The position numbers were made by a program, and so were the translations under genes. The notes below the pieces were generated by a model. The model had not been told where the DNA came from and searched no databases. It saw nothing but the letters and a program-made list of their open reading frames with translations. From the NCBI RefSeq assembly GCF_030272615.1, contig NC_081407.1, positions 316,166,456 through 316,230,455 of the forward strand: 64,000 nucleotides of DNA. The letters are read 5' to 3'. This stretch comes from Cryptomeria japonica. Its lineage: Eukaryota; Streptophyta; Pinopsida; Cupressales; Cupressaceae. Positions 1 to 12,094 of this stretch are shown here, one piece after another; positions within the stretch are counted from its first letter, which is position 1, and each line of letters opens with the position of its first letter.

Positions 1-16
1 CTTAGTAATCAATTTG

Positions 17-1046
17 AGTGCAAATCAGACCTATAGGTCCGATTTACACTTTTAAATATGCACGATTTTGTAATTAGTGTTTTGGAGTTCGTTTCAAATT
101 GGGTTTCTTTACCCATTTATTATCTAATTAGTGCCTGAATCTTTCATTATCATTTTCTTGGTGGATTGGAGAGCTCGTTTTTCTCAAGATTCTTTCATTA
201 TTCGTGGTATGTATCGATTTCTTAGAGATTTTAGCTTTTGTTTTTTGCTTTATCATGCCCTAGTTTTTATATTTTGGTTGAAATAGAATTTGAAACCTGA
301 TACATATTGAAATATGCATCGGATTACAAATTTGATTTCATTATTTTTAATGGCATGTATCATGATAAGCGACGGGACTATATGTTTGTCACACACCATG
401 CTACATATCATGGTGTGTGGTAGGTACACACTCTCGCCATTTTTCTTCCCCTTGTCTTATTATTGCAATTATGCTTGGGTGGGGATATTACCCAAACCAT
501 CACCACATTCCGTGACTGTGATGGTGATTGGGGTTGTATCCCCATCTCACCTTTTTAATACTTTCATCACAGTCATGGTGGGCGTGTTTGCACCCCCAAC
601 ACCCACCACTCTCTATGTAGTGATGGTGGTCGAGCTTACAAACCCGACCACCATATATTTTGGCATGTACTTTTTAATAAGTGTTGAGCGAGGTTATAAC
701 CCCACCCAACACTATTTGATTCAAATTTCCTTTTCGATTGTCGATCGAGGTTACAACCCTTCCTGACACCCAATCTTGGCTTTCATGTTTGAATTGTAAA
801 TCCAAGTTTTAAATCCGATATACACTTATTCAATTTACATTATTTTTTATGTAAATTGGAGTTATAACTCTAATTTACATTGCATTGTGATTTCTTTCTA
901 TAATGTAAATCGGAGTTATAACTTTGATATACATTATCTTGTGATAATATTTATAAAATGCAAATCAGAATTATAAGTCTGATATGCATTTGTCTTGTTT
1001 TTTCACTTAAACAATTGCAAATCGGACTTATAAGTCCGATTTGCAT
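17..1046. repeat. array of ~32-bp palindromes, ~55-bp period
   Basis: Dyad-symmetric units of about 32 bp are centred near 485, 537, 592, 638, 696, 753, 810, 864, 918, 973 and 1030, so the period is about 55 bp from 475 to 1046. An isolated unit lies at 17-50. The last unit (1016-1045) is a perfect 30-bp palindrome with half-site TGCAAATCGGACTTA. Units 849-880, 903-934 and 958-989 are near-perfect, and 681-712 is imperfect around GGTTATAACC. Between the older, GC-richer units a second set of hairpins occurs, for example 390-400/409-419 and 623-632/645-654. The stems differ between units while the centre (TTATAA-like) and the symmetry are kept. It is probably part of an LTR or leader upstream of the decayed ORF that follows. 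Positions 51-380 are AT-rich and I see nothing else in them. Confidence 0.8.
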
Positions 1047-2336
1047 CCAAATCACACACATACAAATTGATGATTTTTTTATCAATTTATGATCGATCGA
1101 TGAACTTTTCCTACCAAATAAAGATTTTTATGAAGGATAATCATTTCAAATGATGATCTTTTTATGATGCAGTACATCTATTAAAAATTTCAAGACCCTC
1201 GCCAATCAAGAAATCAATGAAGTCAAGAAAGCAAGAAATACATCCAGTGTTTCTTTCTTCTTCGATGACAACAAACATTGACAATATTAGGTACACTAAG
1301 ATTGGTCATGTGGATCTTGATGGGCTTTTGAAGAGGGTGAAATCGCCACTAGTATCCTACAAGATGGAGCCCACCATAAATAGTGAAATTCATTTAGTGG
1401 TCGCTTTCCCCATGTCTGCTCAAAATCCAGAGTTTGTATTTTCTCTCGCCAACAAATATGATTCTACCACCAGATCAGTGAAGGATGCAGATGGGAAGAC
1501 ACTCATTAAACTTGATGAGGATTTCTTTGATACCATTTTCAAATTTTCTCCTATTGATCAACATACAGATATTGATATGCAATAAGCAATGGCATATTTT
1601 AATAAGAATTCAGAGAAATGTAGGAATAATATGAATGAGAATTGGCTAAAAACACATTTCTAGATGGCCAGGAACTCTTCGTCATTGTGAATTTATTGAG
1701 GAAGTCAATTATCTCATTACTCTTCTCAGCAGAGTAAAAGGCCTTCTGACTTGCAATACCTACCATAAATGGATGGATCAGTACATTCATGTCATTAGGC
1801 AAAATAAGAAGAAGATCTTCTAGGGAAAACAAATTACAAATGCCCTATGTGAACAACTAACCAAGGTGCCTACCATCTTGAAATTCTACATGACTTCTTA
1901 TCTTGTCTATGCAACTGCCTTGATGAGGCATTTTCTAGGTCTATCAACTACACGTGACGGGACTCAAATTCTTGTTTACAAGTACTTCTCTCAGTTAACT
2001 CCCTCAAAGAGTTTACACCATTTTAGGAGGGTAAATGATGCTTTATTTGCTCATTACATGTGTTTATTTGATAAAGATATTCAAAACAAAAGAGTGCCAG
2101 ATGAAGCATGGAAGGTGGTGAGTGAATATGGTTGCATTTTCCTTCAATTTTCTACCTTCACATAAATCAGAATTGGATGCTTTGATAGAGAACCATTCAT
2201 GCTCCTAAGATATCCATCTGATAAGATTATCCTTATGGAGATGGCTTGCCAAATGATTTCCATCCATGAGCGTTAGTCTAGAGCTCATAAAATATGTCTA
2301 AAATTATCCATCTCTATAGGGAGATATTTTATCAAA

Positions 2337-2341
2337 TCCAT
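2337..2341. repeat. target site duplication TCCAT (left)
   Basis: TCCAT lies directly before the TG of the left LTR and is repeated at 10248-10252 after the CA of the right LTR. Joining the flanks restores an open frame of the interrupted ORF. Confidence 0.95.
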
Positions 2342-3596
2342 TGTAAAGCGAAAAAATCGAACCCTAGGTGTTCCCCCCCCCCAAGGAGAGAGAAGGGAGG
2401 TCACTAGGGTTGACGGTTTTCACTTAGGAGAGACTTTACATTCAAAAGAGGGGTTGAAACCCATAAGATCCAATCTCACACAATGCAAGACTGGATTCTA
2501 AATGAGTTTCAAGGGTTAAGACATCAAGGATACCCTCTTTTGTAAAGAATGTAGATAGAATGATTGAACTAGGAATGCATGTAAAGTAAGAAAGATTCAC
2601 TTGTAGACGGAGATAGGGACACAGGATGAAGCTACGGACCTGAAATTAGCAGTAAAATGTCGAGACGATGTTGTTCTGCAAATTTGAGCGAAAGTTGATG
2701 GGACGATGGCGCCCGGAGTGCACACGGTCCTCCGAAAAATCCGCGAAACGAAGGTGGATCTGTTCATCTCTACACAAGGATTCCATATCTTCAATTACAG
2801 CCGCATACCTGCAACCTACACATAGAAAAGAGAGGACGATTGGGGGGTTAGGGATTAGGGGTTTTCCTTTAGGTCAAACCCCGATTTTGGAATTAACCAA
2901 GAAATGAGAATGCTGTAAATGTAAATGTTTGTAATGTAAACAAGTACTGATACCTTGTTGTAAGAATGTTTGTATTCTTACATGCGAAGGTATAATGACG
3001 TTGTGTGTTGTATGTTGTAGGTGATCTCCTCTTCAATGGTTGAATCCTTATCTTTGAATGCAACACCTAGCCTTGAATGGAGACTTAGAATACTCAATTG
3101 CTTGAAGGAATGCTTGAATGCTTGAATGTTTGAATATTTGCCTATCGCTTCCGCGTCTTGCTCTTGCTTATTTCCTTCCTCCCTTTCTAGGAAAGGAAAA
3201 GTAGTTTATATACTTGTCAATTAGGGTTGAGAGACTGATTTTTCCGACCTTAGGCCGACCTAGAAGCATCATTTTCTGAATTGCAAACTTAAAGACCTGA
3301 TGCCCAACAAGAGACCGGGCCCAAAATAGGGCCAGGGACCAAGGCGCTGGGCGCCATGGTCCTGGGGGACCAAGGCGCTGGGTGCCATGGTCCTGGGGGA
3401 CCAGGGCACTAGGTGCCATGGTCCCACCTCCCGGGACAGTAGGGTGCAAGGAAGGATCAGGCCAAGGTGTAGAAATATGCAGTTTTTGATGTCACAAGCA
3501 GGTTTCAGGGTCTCCATTTAGGTTCAACGTTGCGCTGCCATCGTGAAGACCCAAATGCAGTCGAAATTGCAAGTGTCGCAATTTTAGGACACTACA
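2342..3596 (-). repeat. 3' LTR of the 2342-10247 element
   Basis: This 1255-bp LTR is paired with 8985-10247. On the minus strand it begins TGTAGTGTCC and ends CTTTACA. It carries a TATA-like sequence (3205-3212), a three-unit hairpin repeat (3336-3424) and a copy of the conserved core also found twice in the leader (about 2707-2733). An 8-bp repeat-length difference (GAATGTTT) separates the two LTRs near 3125 and 9773. Confidence 0.95.
3336..3424. repeat. three 31-bp hairpin units in the LTR
   Basis: Three tandem units have the form GGACCA-n-GGCGC-TGG-GCGCC-n-TGGTCC. The first forms a near-perfect 12-bp stem. The equivalent in the other LTR is 9987-10074. Similar GGACCA/TGGTCC hairpins occur in the other LTR elements here, near 17510, 31985 and 38940. 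Confidence 0.85.
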
Positions 3597-3611
3597 TTTA
3601 GCCCCCACTTT
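3597..3611 (-). other. polypurine tract
   Basis: Reads AAAGTGGGGGCTAAA on the minus strand, directly before the 3' LTR. The identical 15-mer sits at 38743-38757 before the 3' LTR of the other pol-less element. Confidence 0.9.
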
Positions 3612-4350
3612 AGTGGGAGTATAAGCGTACGCCCATACTTCCGGTAAAGTACAAGGAAACAATGTTGAAAGACTTTCACCACGTCAAGGAGGCAAGATAC
3701 ACCAAGCCCCCAGTGGACTAAGGATCTTATGACTTCGATTGACAAAGTAAAAGGGAAGATCACGAGGGAGAACCATGACCATTAGTAGTAAGGTTCCCTC
3801 ACTATGAGTCATGCAAGAAAAATACCAAAAATTTTCAAGGCAAAGCTAAGTTCGCCAAGAAACTTTCAAGTATCTTGAAGAGATATGAACGGGGTGTATG
3901 CCCCCCTACGTTAAAGCGATCGCACATGCCTCATCGGGGGTGATTTCTTTAGCGTAGTGATACACATAAGAAATGAGAAGGGAAAGGAGCACGTTATCAC
4001 AAGGATTTAGCCCCCAAGTGTGAGATAAACCCAAGGATAATAGACACAAAACACGAAGCACAAGGTGGCTTTTCTATCCTCGGGGTCAGTATGATGTATG
4101 ATAATTCATGTATATCATATGTATGTATGCATAATTGTTCTTCATTCCCCAATCAAGGAAGGTCACCTAGAAGAAGGGAACACGTGTGTCTTTTGAGTCA
4201 ACATGAGAGAGACCAAAAGAGATCTCAATGCTTTGCATCATCCTCAAGTAGACAACACTAAGGACAACAAATAGAAGAATGAGAATAACACATAAAAGAA
4301 GTAACAAAAGAGATCAAGAGAGGAGGAGAGAGTCTGCTATGCTAATGTTA

Positions 4351-7300
4351 CTAGTCTAGCATGTCATCCACCCCCCGATCTTGTTGATCAATATTTCGGG
4401 AAGGTGGGAAACACGCTAGAGGAGGAACATCCAACACAGCAGATGGAGCTATCACGAGATCCAAACAAGGGCTGTGTTCATGTTTCGAGCCACGTTGTTC
4501 TTGTCTAGGAGCTAGGATAAGTGCTTTAGAAAATTCGTTAGATAAATGGTTATCAACATCAACATATTCATATTCACTATCAGAAGAAAGACGAGTAACA
4601 TTTTCATCCTGAATAACATTTTCATCTATATCATCATCAAGATTTATAAAAATAGGATCTTTAACTCACACAGGATCAAGACCATCATGCATCTTATGTC
4701 TAGGAGATTTTGGCTCAATTCTTGGTTGAGGAGAAAATGGAATAATACTAGCTAAAGGTGTTTTTGGGGATTGCAAAGTTTGAGAAGCAGTTGTCTGAGC
4801 TCTAAGACGACGCTTTCGTCGGCGTTCACGTGCAGAACGATTTCGTCTAGTCTTAGTAGGAAGTTGAGAAGATTGAGGAGGAGGAATGTTCTCATCCTTA
4901 TCACTTGGGTGTTTAGGTTGTGGTCTCTTAGGTTGAACAATAGGAGAAGAGGAAGGTCTCTTCTCTCCATAAGAGGAAGGAGGAGGAACTGCTCCATATA
5001 AAGGAGGAATATTTGGTTTAGGAAGGAGACCAAGCCCATCATGATGAGGAGGTATAGGTCTACTTTTAGGAAGTTTATTAGATATAGGCATAGTCACATT
5101 CATAGGGATGGGTTGGGAATCTTCTTGAGGAAAGACATTAGTTTTATCTTTCAAAGGAAGAACTTCCTTCTCAAGAATAATAGGAATATCAAGTTTGGGT
5201 GTTCTAGGTTCACTTAGAGATAGGATCATATCTTTTTTCCACTTTTGATAATATTTGAAAAGATGATCACTCCGCGGTGGAAGAGATTGGAATTGTTTAG
5301 GCCAAAAATAATCAATAGGAACGCTAGAAGTTCTTTCAGCTGGTTTAAAGAGACTATGATTGACAGTAACAACTTCACCATTATGGGGAAATTTCAAACA
5401 CTTGTGAATAGGAGAAGCAATAGCTTTCATGGAAGATAGCCAAGGATAACCTAGCTTCACACGAAATTGTTCAGATGATGGAATAATAGCAAAGTCCACA
5501 TCAAGGGATTTGTTATGGACCTCAATAGGTAATGTAATAGAACCAATTGCAGGAGAAGAAAATGCATCAAATAATTTCACAACCACATTTTTTTTGTCAT
5601 AGATCACTTGATTCAATTGCAAAGTAAAAAGAAATTCTTCAGTAATGACATTAACCATACAAGAAGGATCAATAAGCACTCCACGGCAAGGTGTATTCTT
5701 GACTTTTGCAACTATATATAAAGGACCATCAGGTGCCCTGATAGTTTCACTGGAATCAAATGTGATGGAAGGTTCTTTAGGGATTTTCTGCTGCTCTACA
5801 AAGTTAATTACATTCGGAGTCATAGACACAAGACTATCAGGTGAGAAAGAGGAATCATTAGTCTCAATCACATTAGAGGTATGAGAAGGTAATGGATCAG
5901 TAAAAATCTTAAGATTTTGGTTAGGAGGAGCTACAGATGTGTTACCTTTATCATTCACACCAGAAACAAAGATAGTATTGTTATCAATCAAATCTCGAAT
6001 TTTACCTTTTAAAGCAAAACATTTTTCGGTATCATGCCCAGGTTGACGATGAAATTGACAAAAAGATTTGCTATCAAAATAGGGTGAATTAATCTTTGCA
6101 GGATCTATTTGCCTTATAGGAGGGAGGGTAAGCACATTTTGTTCCAATAACTTATTCATAATACTATGCAATGATTCATTCAAAGGAGTAAACTTTCTTT
6201 CTTTCTTGAAAAACTTAGAAATAGGAGGCACACCTGATGCTGCATTCACATTGTTGTTGATGATGTTTTCATTGAATTTAATGACCTCTCTGTTCGGTTT
6301 AAACTTCCCAAATGGTTGTTGACTACTATCACCCTTATCACTTGGAGCCATAGGATTTGCTTGTTCCATTTGACTCACAGTCAGTTGATAATTGTGAAGA
6401 GTTGCGCACAACTATTGGAAAGAAGTAAACTCAGAAAACAGAAGTTTTTCTCTAATATCTATTTGTAAATTAGAAATAAAGATTTTTTGAATATCATTGT
6501 CAGGTACTGGAAAAGAAATCTGAGCATACAAATGCTTATATCTACCAATGAAATCAGTCACTTTTTCTTTAACACCTTGTTTACAATGCATTAAATCAAT
6601 CAAAGTAACTTTAGGACTTATATTGTTTTGAAATTGTTGAATAAAAGCATTTGCAAGTTGTTCGAAAGAAGTAATAGAATAGGAAGTCAACGAGCAATAC
6701 CATTGTAGGGCTTTATCTCTTAATGTTCTAGTAAACAGTTTTGCAAGCAACCTTTGGTCATAAGCAAAATCGATACATATTGTTTGAAAGGTCTTAACAT
6801 GTGTTAGAGGATCACCCTTACCATTATAAAGCTCCAATTGCGGGATTTCAACATGTTTAGGGGGAATAGCTCGAACAATGTCAAGAGAAAGTGGGCTCGC
6901 AACATAAAATGTGGGCACACTAAACTTAGATTGATTCATAGAGGCAATTTGTTGCTGTAAAGAAGAGACAGTTTGTGCAAGATTGTTAATGGTCGCTTCA
7001 GTCAAAGAGTTCATATTAGACGTGTTAGATTGTGATGGAGGTATTATGTTATTGAAAGAAGGTATTGATTGAGAGTAAGGTGGTGGGACACTATGATAGT
7101 TAGTCATAGGAGATGATTGGAAAGGAGGACCACTAAAAGGAGGAATGGAATGGTTAAATGAATTGGCCCCTTGCGTCGTGTTTATTTGTGGAGATGAAAT
7201 AGGAACACTCATTCAAGGAATGAATGAAGAAGTTGGATTGAATGAAGGAAGAGGGTTGATTGAAGAAGAAGGATTGCCCCCATGACTGGTGATCATAGGT

Positions 7301-7800
7301 GGAATTTCTTGTATTGAAGTAGTCATTATGTTTGATGTAAAAGTAGGTATACTAGCAATAGGAGTTGTCAAAGGAATAGAATGATTAACTTGAGTAGGAG
7401 GTTGTGTATAACCTAAAGTTTCAGCACAACTTTTCATAGGCATCACATTCGAATCCACAATGTGTGCAATACTACGCAAAATATCAATTCCATTCTTATC
7501 ACTTTGAACCATACATTTTAGACCCTCAATTAATGAAAGAGCTTGACTATCAGGGTATTCTTGAGACATCCATTGTCGAAAATCATCAAATTGGTTATCC
7601 AATTTCGAAAGTTGTTCTACGGAAACCTCATGGAGAGATTCTTCATCATTAAGAGGAGTAGAGGAATTACCCATGTCCTCGTTAAAAAGGCCATTCAAAT
7701 TAAGTTCCATCTCCTCGGTAATTACACCTTGGAAGGACTTAATTCTAAGGCTTCGTCTAACGGGAATAGTGTAAGTAGAGCTTATTGTTGTAAAACTCAT
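4351..7800 (-). pseudogene. gag-pro: gag plus protease-like polyprotein with three in-frame stops
   Basis: A single frame of 1150 codons runs from ATG at 7800 to TAG at 4351, interrupted only by TGA (7213-7215), TAG (6412-6414) and TGA (4666-4668). The first ~195 residues are Ser/Thr/Pro-rich. The middle part (7212-6412) holds a retrotransposon gag capsid region (GDPLTHVKTFQT, LRDKALQWYCSL). A zinc-knuckle-like CxFH...GHDTEKC motif lies near 6040. A retropepsin-like fold follows (5700-5400, GYPWLSSMKA), but the catalytic Asp-Thr/Ser-Gly is replaced by IDPS, so it is probably inactive. A basic segment RRNRSARERRRKRR lies near 4820. All three stops could be C-to-T changes of CGA or CAG, which points to methylation decay rather than drift. 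Readthrough is a less likely alternative. Confidence 0.88.
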
Positions 7801-7902
7801 GCACTAAAGAGAGAGAGAAGATTTTGAATTTAGAGGTAGCAAATTTCAATAGAATCAGCCAATCTCCCAGATTTAAGCTGTTAAATGCAATCAGGACAAT
7901 CT

Positions 7903-8005
7903 CCCGAAATTTCAGAAAAAATGTCAGGGACCGTGGCGAACGGAGTGCACACGATCCTCGCAACTTTTTTCGAAATTTTCAAAGATGAAAGTTATGGTGA
8001 TTTTA
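7903..8005. repeat. leader module copy A
   Basis: About 100 bp, closely similar to 8525-8625 (shared CCCGAAATTT, GTGCACACG, TCCTCGCAACTTTTTT). Its core GTGCACAC-GTCCTC is also in both LTRs. The repeated module sits in the untranslated leader, so it may be a packaging, dimerisation or regulatory element. Other leader DNA from 7801 to 8966 is AT-rich with no ORF. Confidence 0.75.
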
Positions 8006-8524
8006 AAGCTAATCTGAAAAAATTGAGTGATTTTACGATCTGTAGATAGGCCAAATTAAAGTTGCAATCTCAAAATTGAACCCTGCCAAGATTGTTGAAA
8101 AATGCAGAATTTGAATTTTGAAAAAGAGAGGGAAACTGAAATTTTGAATTTTATGATTTTAGAGGGAATACTGAAAGCAATGCAAGCTTTGAAATTTAGA
8201 AGTTGACTCAATTTCATGCAAAATTCAAATTTGAAAGCAGAAATCAAAGTTGTTGCAATTAAACACTTAATTTCAAAAGTCACAAACTGCAAGAATTTAA
8301 ATAAAGCACTGAAATTTCGAATGAATGCCAACACACTTTTCAGATTTAGGACAGTAAGAAACACAATTTTGATATGAATTTTAATTTCAACAATTTTTGA
8401 ATGATTATAAGCCCTAATCCAAGTAATCACTAGACCAACTTTGACTTTAATTTTGAAAGTGCTAGAATTGATAAAATCAGCCAAAATTTTGGATTTTAAC
8501 AGAAAAATACAGTAAGATCTAGCT

Positions 8525-8625
8525 CCCGAAATTTAGGAAAAAATGTCGGGGACACTGGCGCTCGGGGTGCACACGGTCCTCGCAACTTTTTTCCAAATTT
8601 TCAGGGATGAGAGATATTGTGATTT
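8525..8625. repeat. leader module copy B
   Basis: Second copy of the module at 7903-8005, in the same orientation, ~620 bp away. The core with GGTGCACACGGTCCTC (about 8565) is closest to the LTR version. Confidence 0.75.
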
Positions 8626-8966
8626 TGTTGCGGAATCCAAAGTTACAGCCGATTTGGAGGTGTTTTGATCAGTGAAATCATTGGTTAAAGGTTGAATCAA
8701 GAAGGTTTTAAAAATTAGGGTTTTGACACTTAACCACTTAATTTTCAGAATTAAAGCACAAATATGAATTGACAATTTGCAATAGAAGGGTAGATCTGAA
8801 ACAAGCATTAACAATTAAACATTTCACAAGCTCAATTACTAAAAAAGAAAATTTTAGGGTTTTTATGCAATTAACCTCTAAAATTTGCAAAAGATCAAAC
8901 ATGGAAATGTAATTAAGGAAGCAAATTTTTCAGATCTAACCATGAATAATCAGAATTAGGATGTTC

Positions 8967-8984
8967 ACGTCGGGTTCACCAAAA
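8967..8984 (-). other. primer-binding-site candidate
   Basis: Reads TTTTGGTGAACCCGACGT directly after the 5' LTR on the minus strand. It matches 32992-33009 of the second element at 17 of 18 positions. It is not the usual initiator-Met primer site, and I cannot assign the tRNA by eye. Confidence 0.8.
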
Positions 8985-10247
8985 TGTAAAGCGGAAAAAT
9001 CGAACCCTAGGTGTTCCCCCCCCCCAAGGAGAGAGAAGGGAGGTCACTAGGGTTGACGGTTTTCACTTAGGAGAGACTTTACATTCAAAAGAGGGGTTGA
9101 AACCCACAAGATCCAATCTCACACAATGCAAGACTGGATTCTAAATGAGTTTCAAGGGTTAAGACATCAAGGATACCCTCTTTTGTAAAGAATGTAGATA
9201 GAATGATTGAACTAGGAATGCATGTAAAGTAAGAAAGATTCGCTTGTAGATGGAGATAGGGACACACGATGAAGCTACGGACCTGAAATTAGCAGTAAAA
9301 TGTCGAGACGATGTTGTTCTGCAAATTTGAGCAAAAGTTGACAGGAAGATGAGGCCCGGAGTGCACACAGTCCTTCGAAAAATCCGCGAAACAAAGGTGG
9401 ATTCGTTCGTCTCTGCACAAGGATTCCAGATCTTCAATTACAGCCACGTACCTGCAACCTACACACAGAAAAGAGAGGACGATTGGGGGGTTAGGGATTA
9501 GGGGTTTTCCTTTAGGTCAAACCCCGGTTTTGGAATTAACCAAGAAATGAGAATGTTGTAAATGTAAATGTTTGTAATGTAAACAAGTATTGATACCTTG
9601 TTGTAAGAATGTTTGTATTCTTACATGCGAAGGTGTAATGACGTTGTGTGTTGTATGTTGTAGGTGATCTCCTCTTCAATGGTTGAATCCTTGTCTTTGA
9701 ATGCAACACCTAGCCTTGAATGGAGACTTAGAATACTCAATTGCTTGAAGGAATGCTTGAATCCTTGAATGTTTGAATGTTTGAATATTTGCCTATCGCT
9801 TCCGCATCTTGCTCTTGCTTATTTCCTTCCTCCCTTTCTAGGAAAGGAAAAGTAGTTTATATACTTGTCAATTAGGGTTGAGAGACTAATTTTTCCGACC
9901 TTAGGCCGACCTAGAAGCATCATTTTCCGAATTGCAAACTTAAAGACCTGATGCCCAACAAGAGACCGGGCCCAAAATAGGGCCAGGGACCAGGGCGCTG
10001 GGCACCATGGTCCTAGGGGACCAGGGCACTAGGCGCCATGGTCCTGAAGGACTAGGGCGCTGGGCGCCATGGTCCCACCTCCCGGGACAGCAGGGTACAA
10101 GGAAGGATCAGGCCAAGGTGCAGAAATATGCAGTTTTTGATGTCACAAGCAGGTTTCGGGGTCTCCATTAAGGTTCAACGTTGCGCCACCATCGTGAAGA
10201 CCCAAATGCAGTCAAAATTGCAAGTGTCACAATTTTAGGACACTACA
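8985..10247 (-). repeat. 5' LTR of the 2342-10247 element
   Basis: This 1263-bp LTR is paired with 2342-3596 and would drive minus-strand transcription into the gag-pro ORF. A TATA-like motif lies at 9856-9863 (TATATAAA on minus). The hairpin repeat is at 9987-10074. Confidence 0.95.
9856..9863 (-). promoter_or_regulatory. TATA-like box of the 5' LTR
   Basis: Reads TATATAAA on the minus strand, about 390 bp inside the LTR and upstream of the leader. The same motif is conserved in the 3' LTR at 3205-3212. Confidence 0.6.
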
Positions 10248-10252
10248 TCCAT
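10248..10252. repeat. target site duplication TCCAT (right)
   Basis: Perfect match to 2337-2341, directly flanking the right LTR. Confidence 0.95.
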
Positions 10253-12094
10253 CTACAAGGTCCGTGCCATGGAGGAAGAGATGAGAAGAGTGACTATGAA
10301 ATTCTTCAAGCCTAGGAATTTCTTTGTTTATAGGGGCATGCAAAATAAAATTAAGAATAACTACACACCTATTCATCAAATTGAGGATGTGTGGGTAGAT
10401 TGCAGGGCTAAAGAGGATATCCACATAATGGATTACTATTGTTTGACAGTAGAACAGATTGAAAACTTTGATCTTGCTAATGTTATTGAAGATCTTGAAG
10501 AAGATGGTGACATCCTTGACCCTGCATATGAAAGAAACAAAGTTGTTAGATTACCTTTGCTTCTCATACAATGGTCCCAAAAGGATAATACTTATATAAG
10601 GGTCAGGTTTCAAAAGATTCTTGATAATGCCACTGTTTGGTTGAACCTACATGATGTTCAGTTGAAGCCTTACCAAAATGAGTCATTTGAAGAAGATGTT
10701 GTAGGCCCCAAAGGAAAGACTTCAGAATTAAGGACCAAGAGTAGGCAAGATCCTACAACTTCTAAGGGTCCTAAATTCAAATTCACTATTGGAAAATTTA
10801 AAGCTCAAGGTGAGTCTTAAGCATAAGAGACTCAAGTTCATGATGAAGTTGAGAGAGAAGAAGAAGTCAATAAATATGATCAACTTCAAAAAGAAGATGA
10901 ACCAGACAATGAACAAGACTAAGAGGAAGGATAATTTGATGAGGGATTGCCTAAAATCCCAAGTACTTCTCAGTCTCAAGAGACACACCAAGGTATTCCT
11001 CCTTCATCATGTGATATCACAAGTACTAGTTCACTCTCTGTCACTGATGCAATTCCTTTGAGTACTATTGTATCATTTCCTTCACAAGTTCTTGAAGTAC
11101 ATGTTATTCCTTCCACTTCCACAAGTGAAACAACCCTTGATACACCTCATGACAAACTAGATACTATGTTCCTTCCTAATTTGTCTGAGGTCACATCTTC
11201 CATGTTGGAAGATTTTGAGAATTTTATGTCAGGAACCCAGGTTCCTCCATAGGTTTCTATTGTTCCCAATCCACTTGCCATTGTTACTTTCTCTTCACCC
11301 ATAGTTACTACTAGTGTTCAAACACATGAATCGGCTACACAAGTTTTTACTGCTGGATTAGATGAAGATTTATCCTTGCCACCTTGGCTAGTGTCTAACA
11401 CTCCCAAGAGGAAGAAGCAATCCATATCTCCGGATGCTTTTGATTTTAATCAATTGGTGCATGTTAAGCCCAAGGTCACAAAGAAAGCCAAAACTTTGTC
11501 TAGATTGAGGATAGATCAATCCAAGAACAAGTATGTAGAGATGGCCATTCCTCCTCTAGACACAGACTTTGACAAAGTATAGGATACTAATTATGTTATT
11601 AAGAGAATCGATTTGGGAAAGAAAACACATGAGGGAATAATTGAAGATGCTCAAACCTCATTCCAGCATCTTGTGGCAATGTTCAACAGGGAGAAAGTGA
11701 AGAAAGATAAGTTGAAGAAACAAGTAGATTAGCTCGCAGATGTCCTAATCAAGATCAGCTAATCATCAAAGGTAGTTGAGCCAGTCACTTATTTAGTGGA
11801 GTAACAAATTATCAGACAAGATGAACAGGTGAATTCTCGTGGCAGAATAGTTGGTGAATGGATGGATAGACTACTAAGTCAAGGAACACATCTCTTATGT
11901 TCAACAAAACTACTCTTGTCAACAATCTGGAGGAGGTAAAAATTGAAATTGATAAAACTTTGAATTTGTTTTTTAATGAATTAGAAGCACATGAGAAGGA
12001 CTTCAACTCTTGCTTGAAGTTAGAAGATTTCCAGCTAGATATTTTGGTTGATAATGAAGTGATTCCTTCAAGGGAAATGTACATTGAGCAATGA

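Larger units (their letters stand above)
2342..10247 (-). mobile_element. complete non-autonomous Ty3/Gypsy-like LTR retrotransposon (gag-pro only)
   Basis: The element is 7906 bp, bounded by two LTRs that start TG and end CA when read on either strand, and by a perfect 5-bp target duplication TCCAT (2337-2341 and 10248-10252). On the minus strand the order is 5' LTR, PBS, long leader, gag with a degenerate protease-like domain, a short 3' stretch, PPT and 3' LTR. No reverse transcriptase, RNase H or integrase is present in the 5388-bp interior, so it must depend on enzymes from elsewhere. The ORF has only in-frame nonsense codons and no frameshift. The LTRs differ at roughly 40-50 sites by eye, so the insertion is fairly recent and younger than the ORF it interrupts. 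The interior from 3612 to 4350 has no ORF; it is the region between stop codon and PPT. Confidence 0.95.

Noticed and set aside
314-766. 150-codon ORF over the palindrome array
   Set aside because: Low-complexity translation through the hairpin units, no motif and no codon structure; a by-product of the repeats.
475-1046. CRISPR-like geometry (repeats ~32 bp, spacers ~23 bp)
   Set aside because: Repeats vary in sequence while keeping symmetry, spacers are similar AT-rich DNA, no cas genes are present and the context is a plant nuclear genome.
8056-8814. Minus-strand ORFs in the leader of the first LTR element
   Set aside because: Low-complexity Phe/Ile/Lys translation of AT-rich leader DNA, with no homology to gag.
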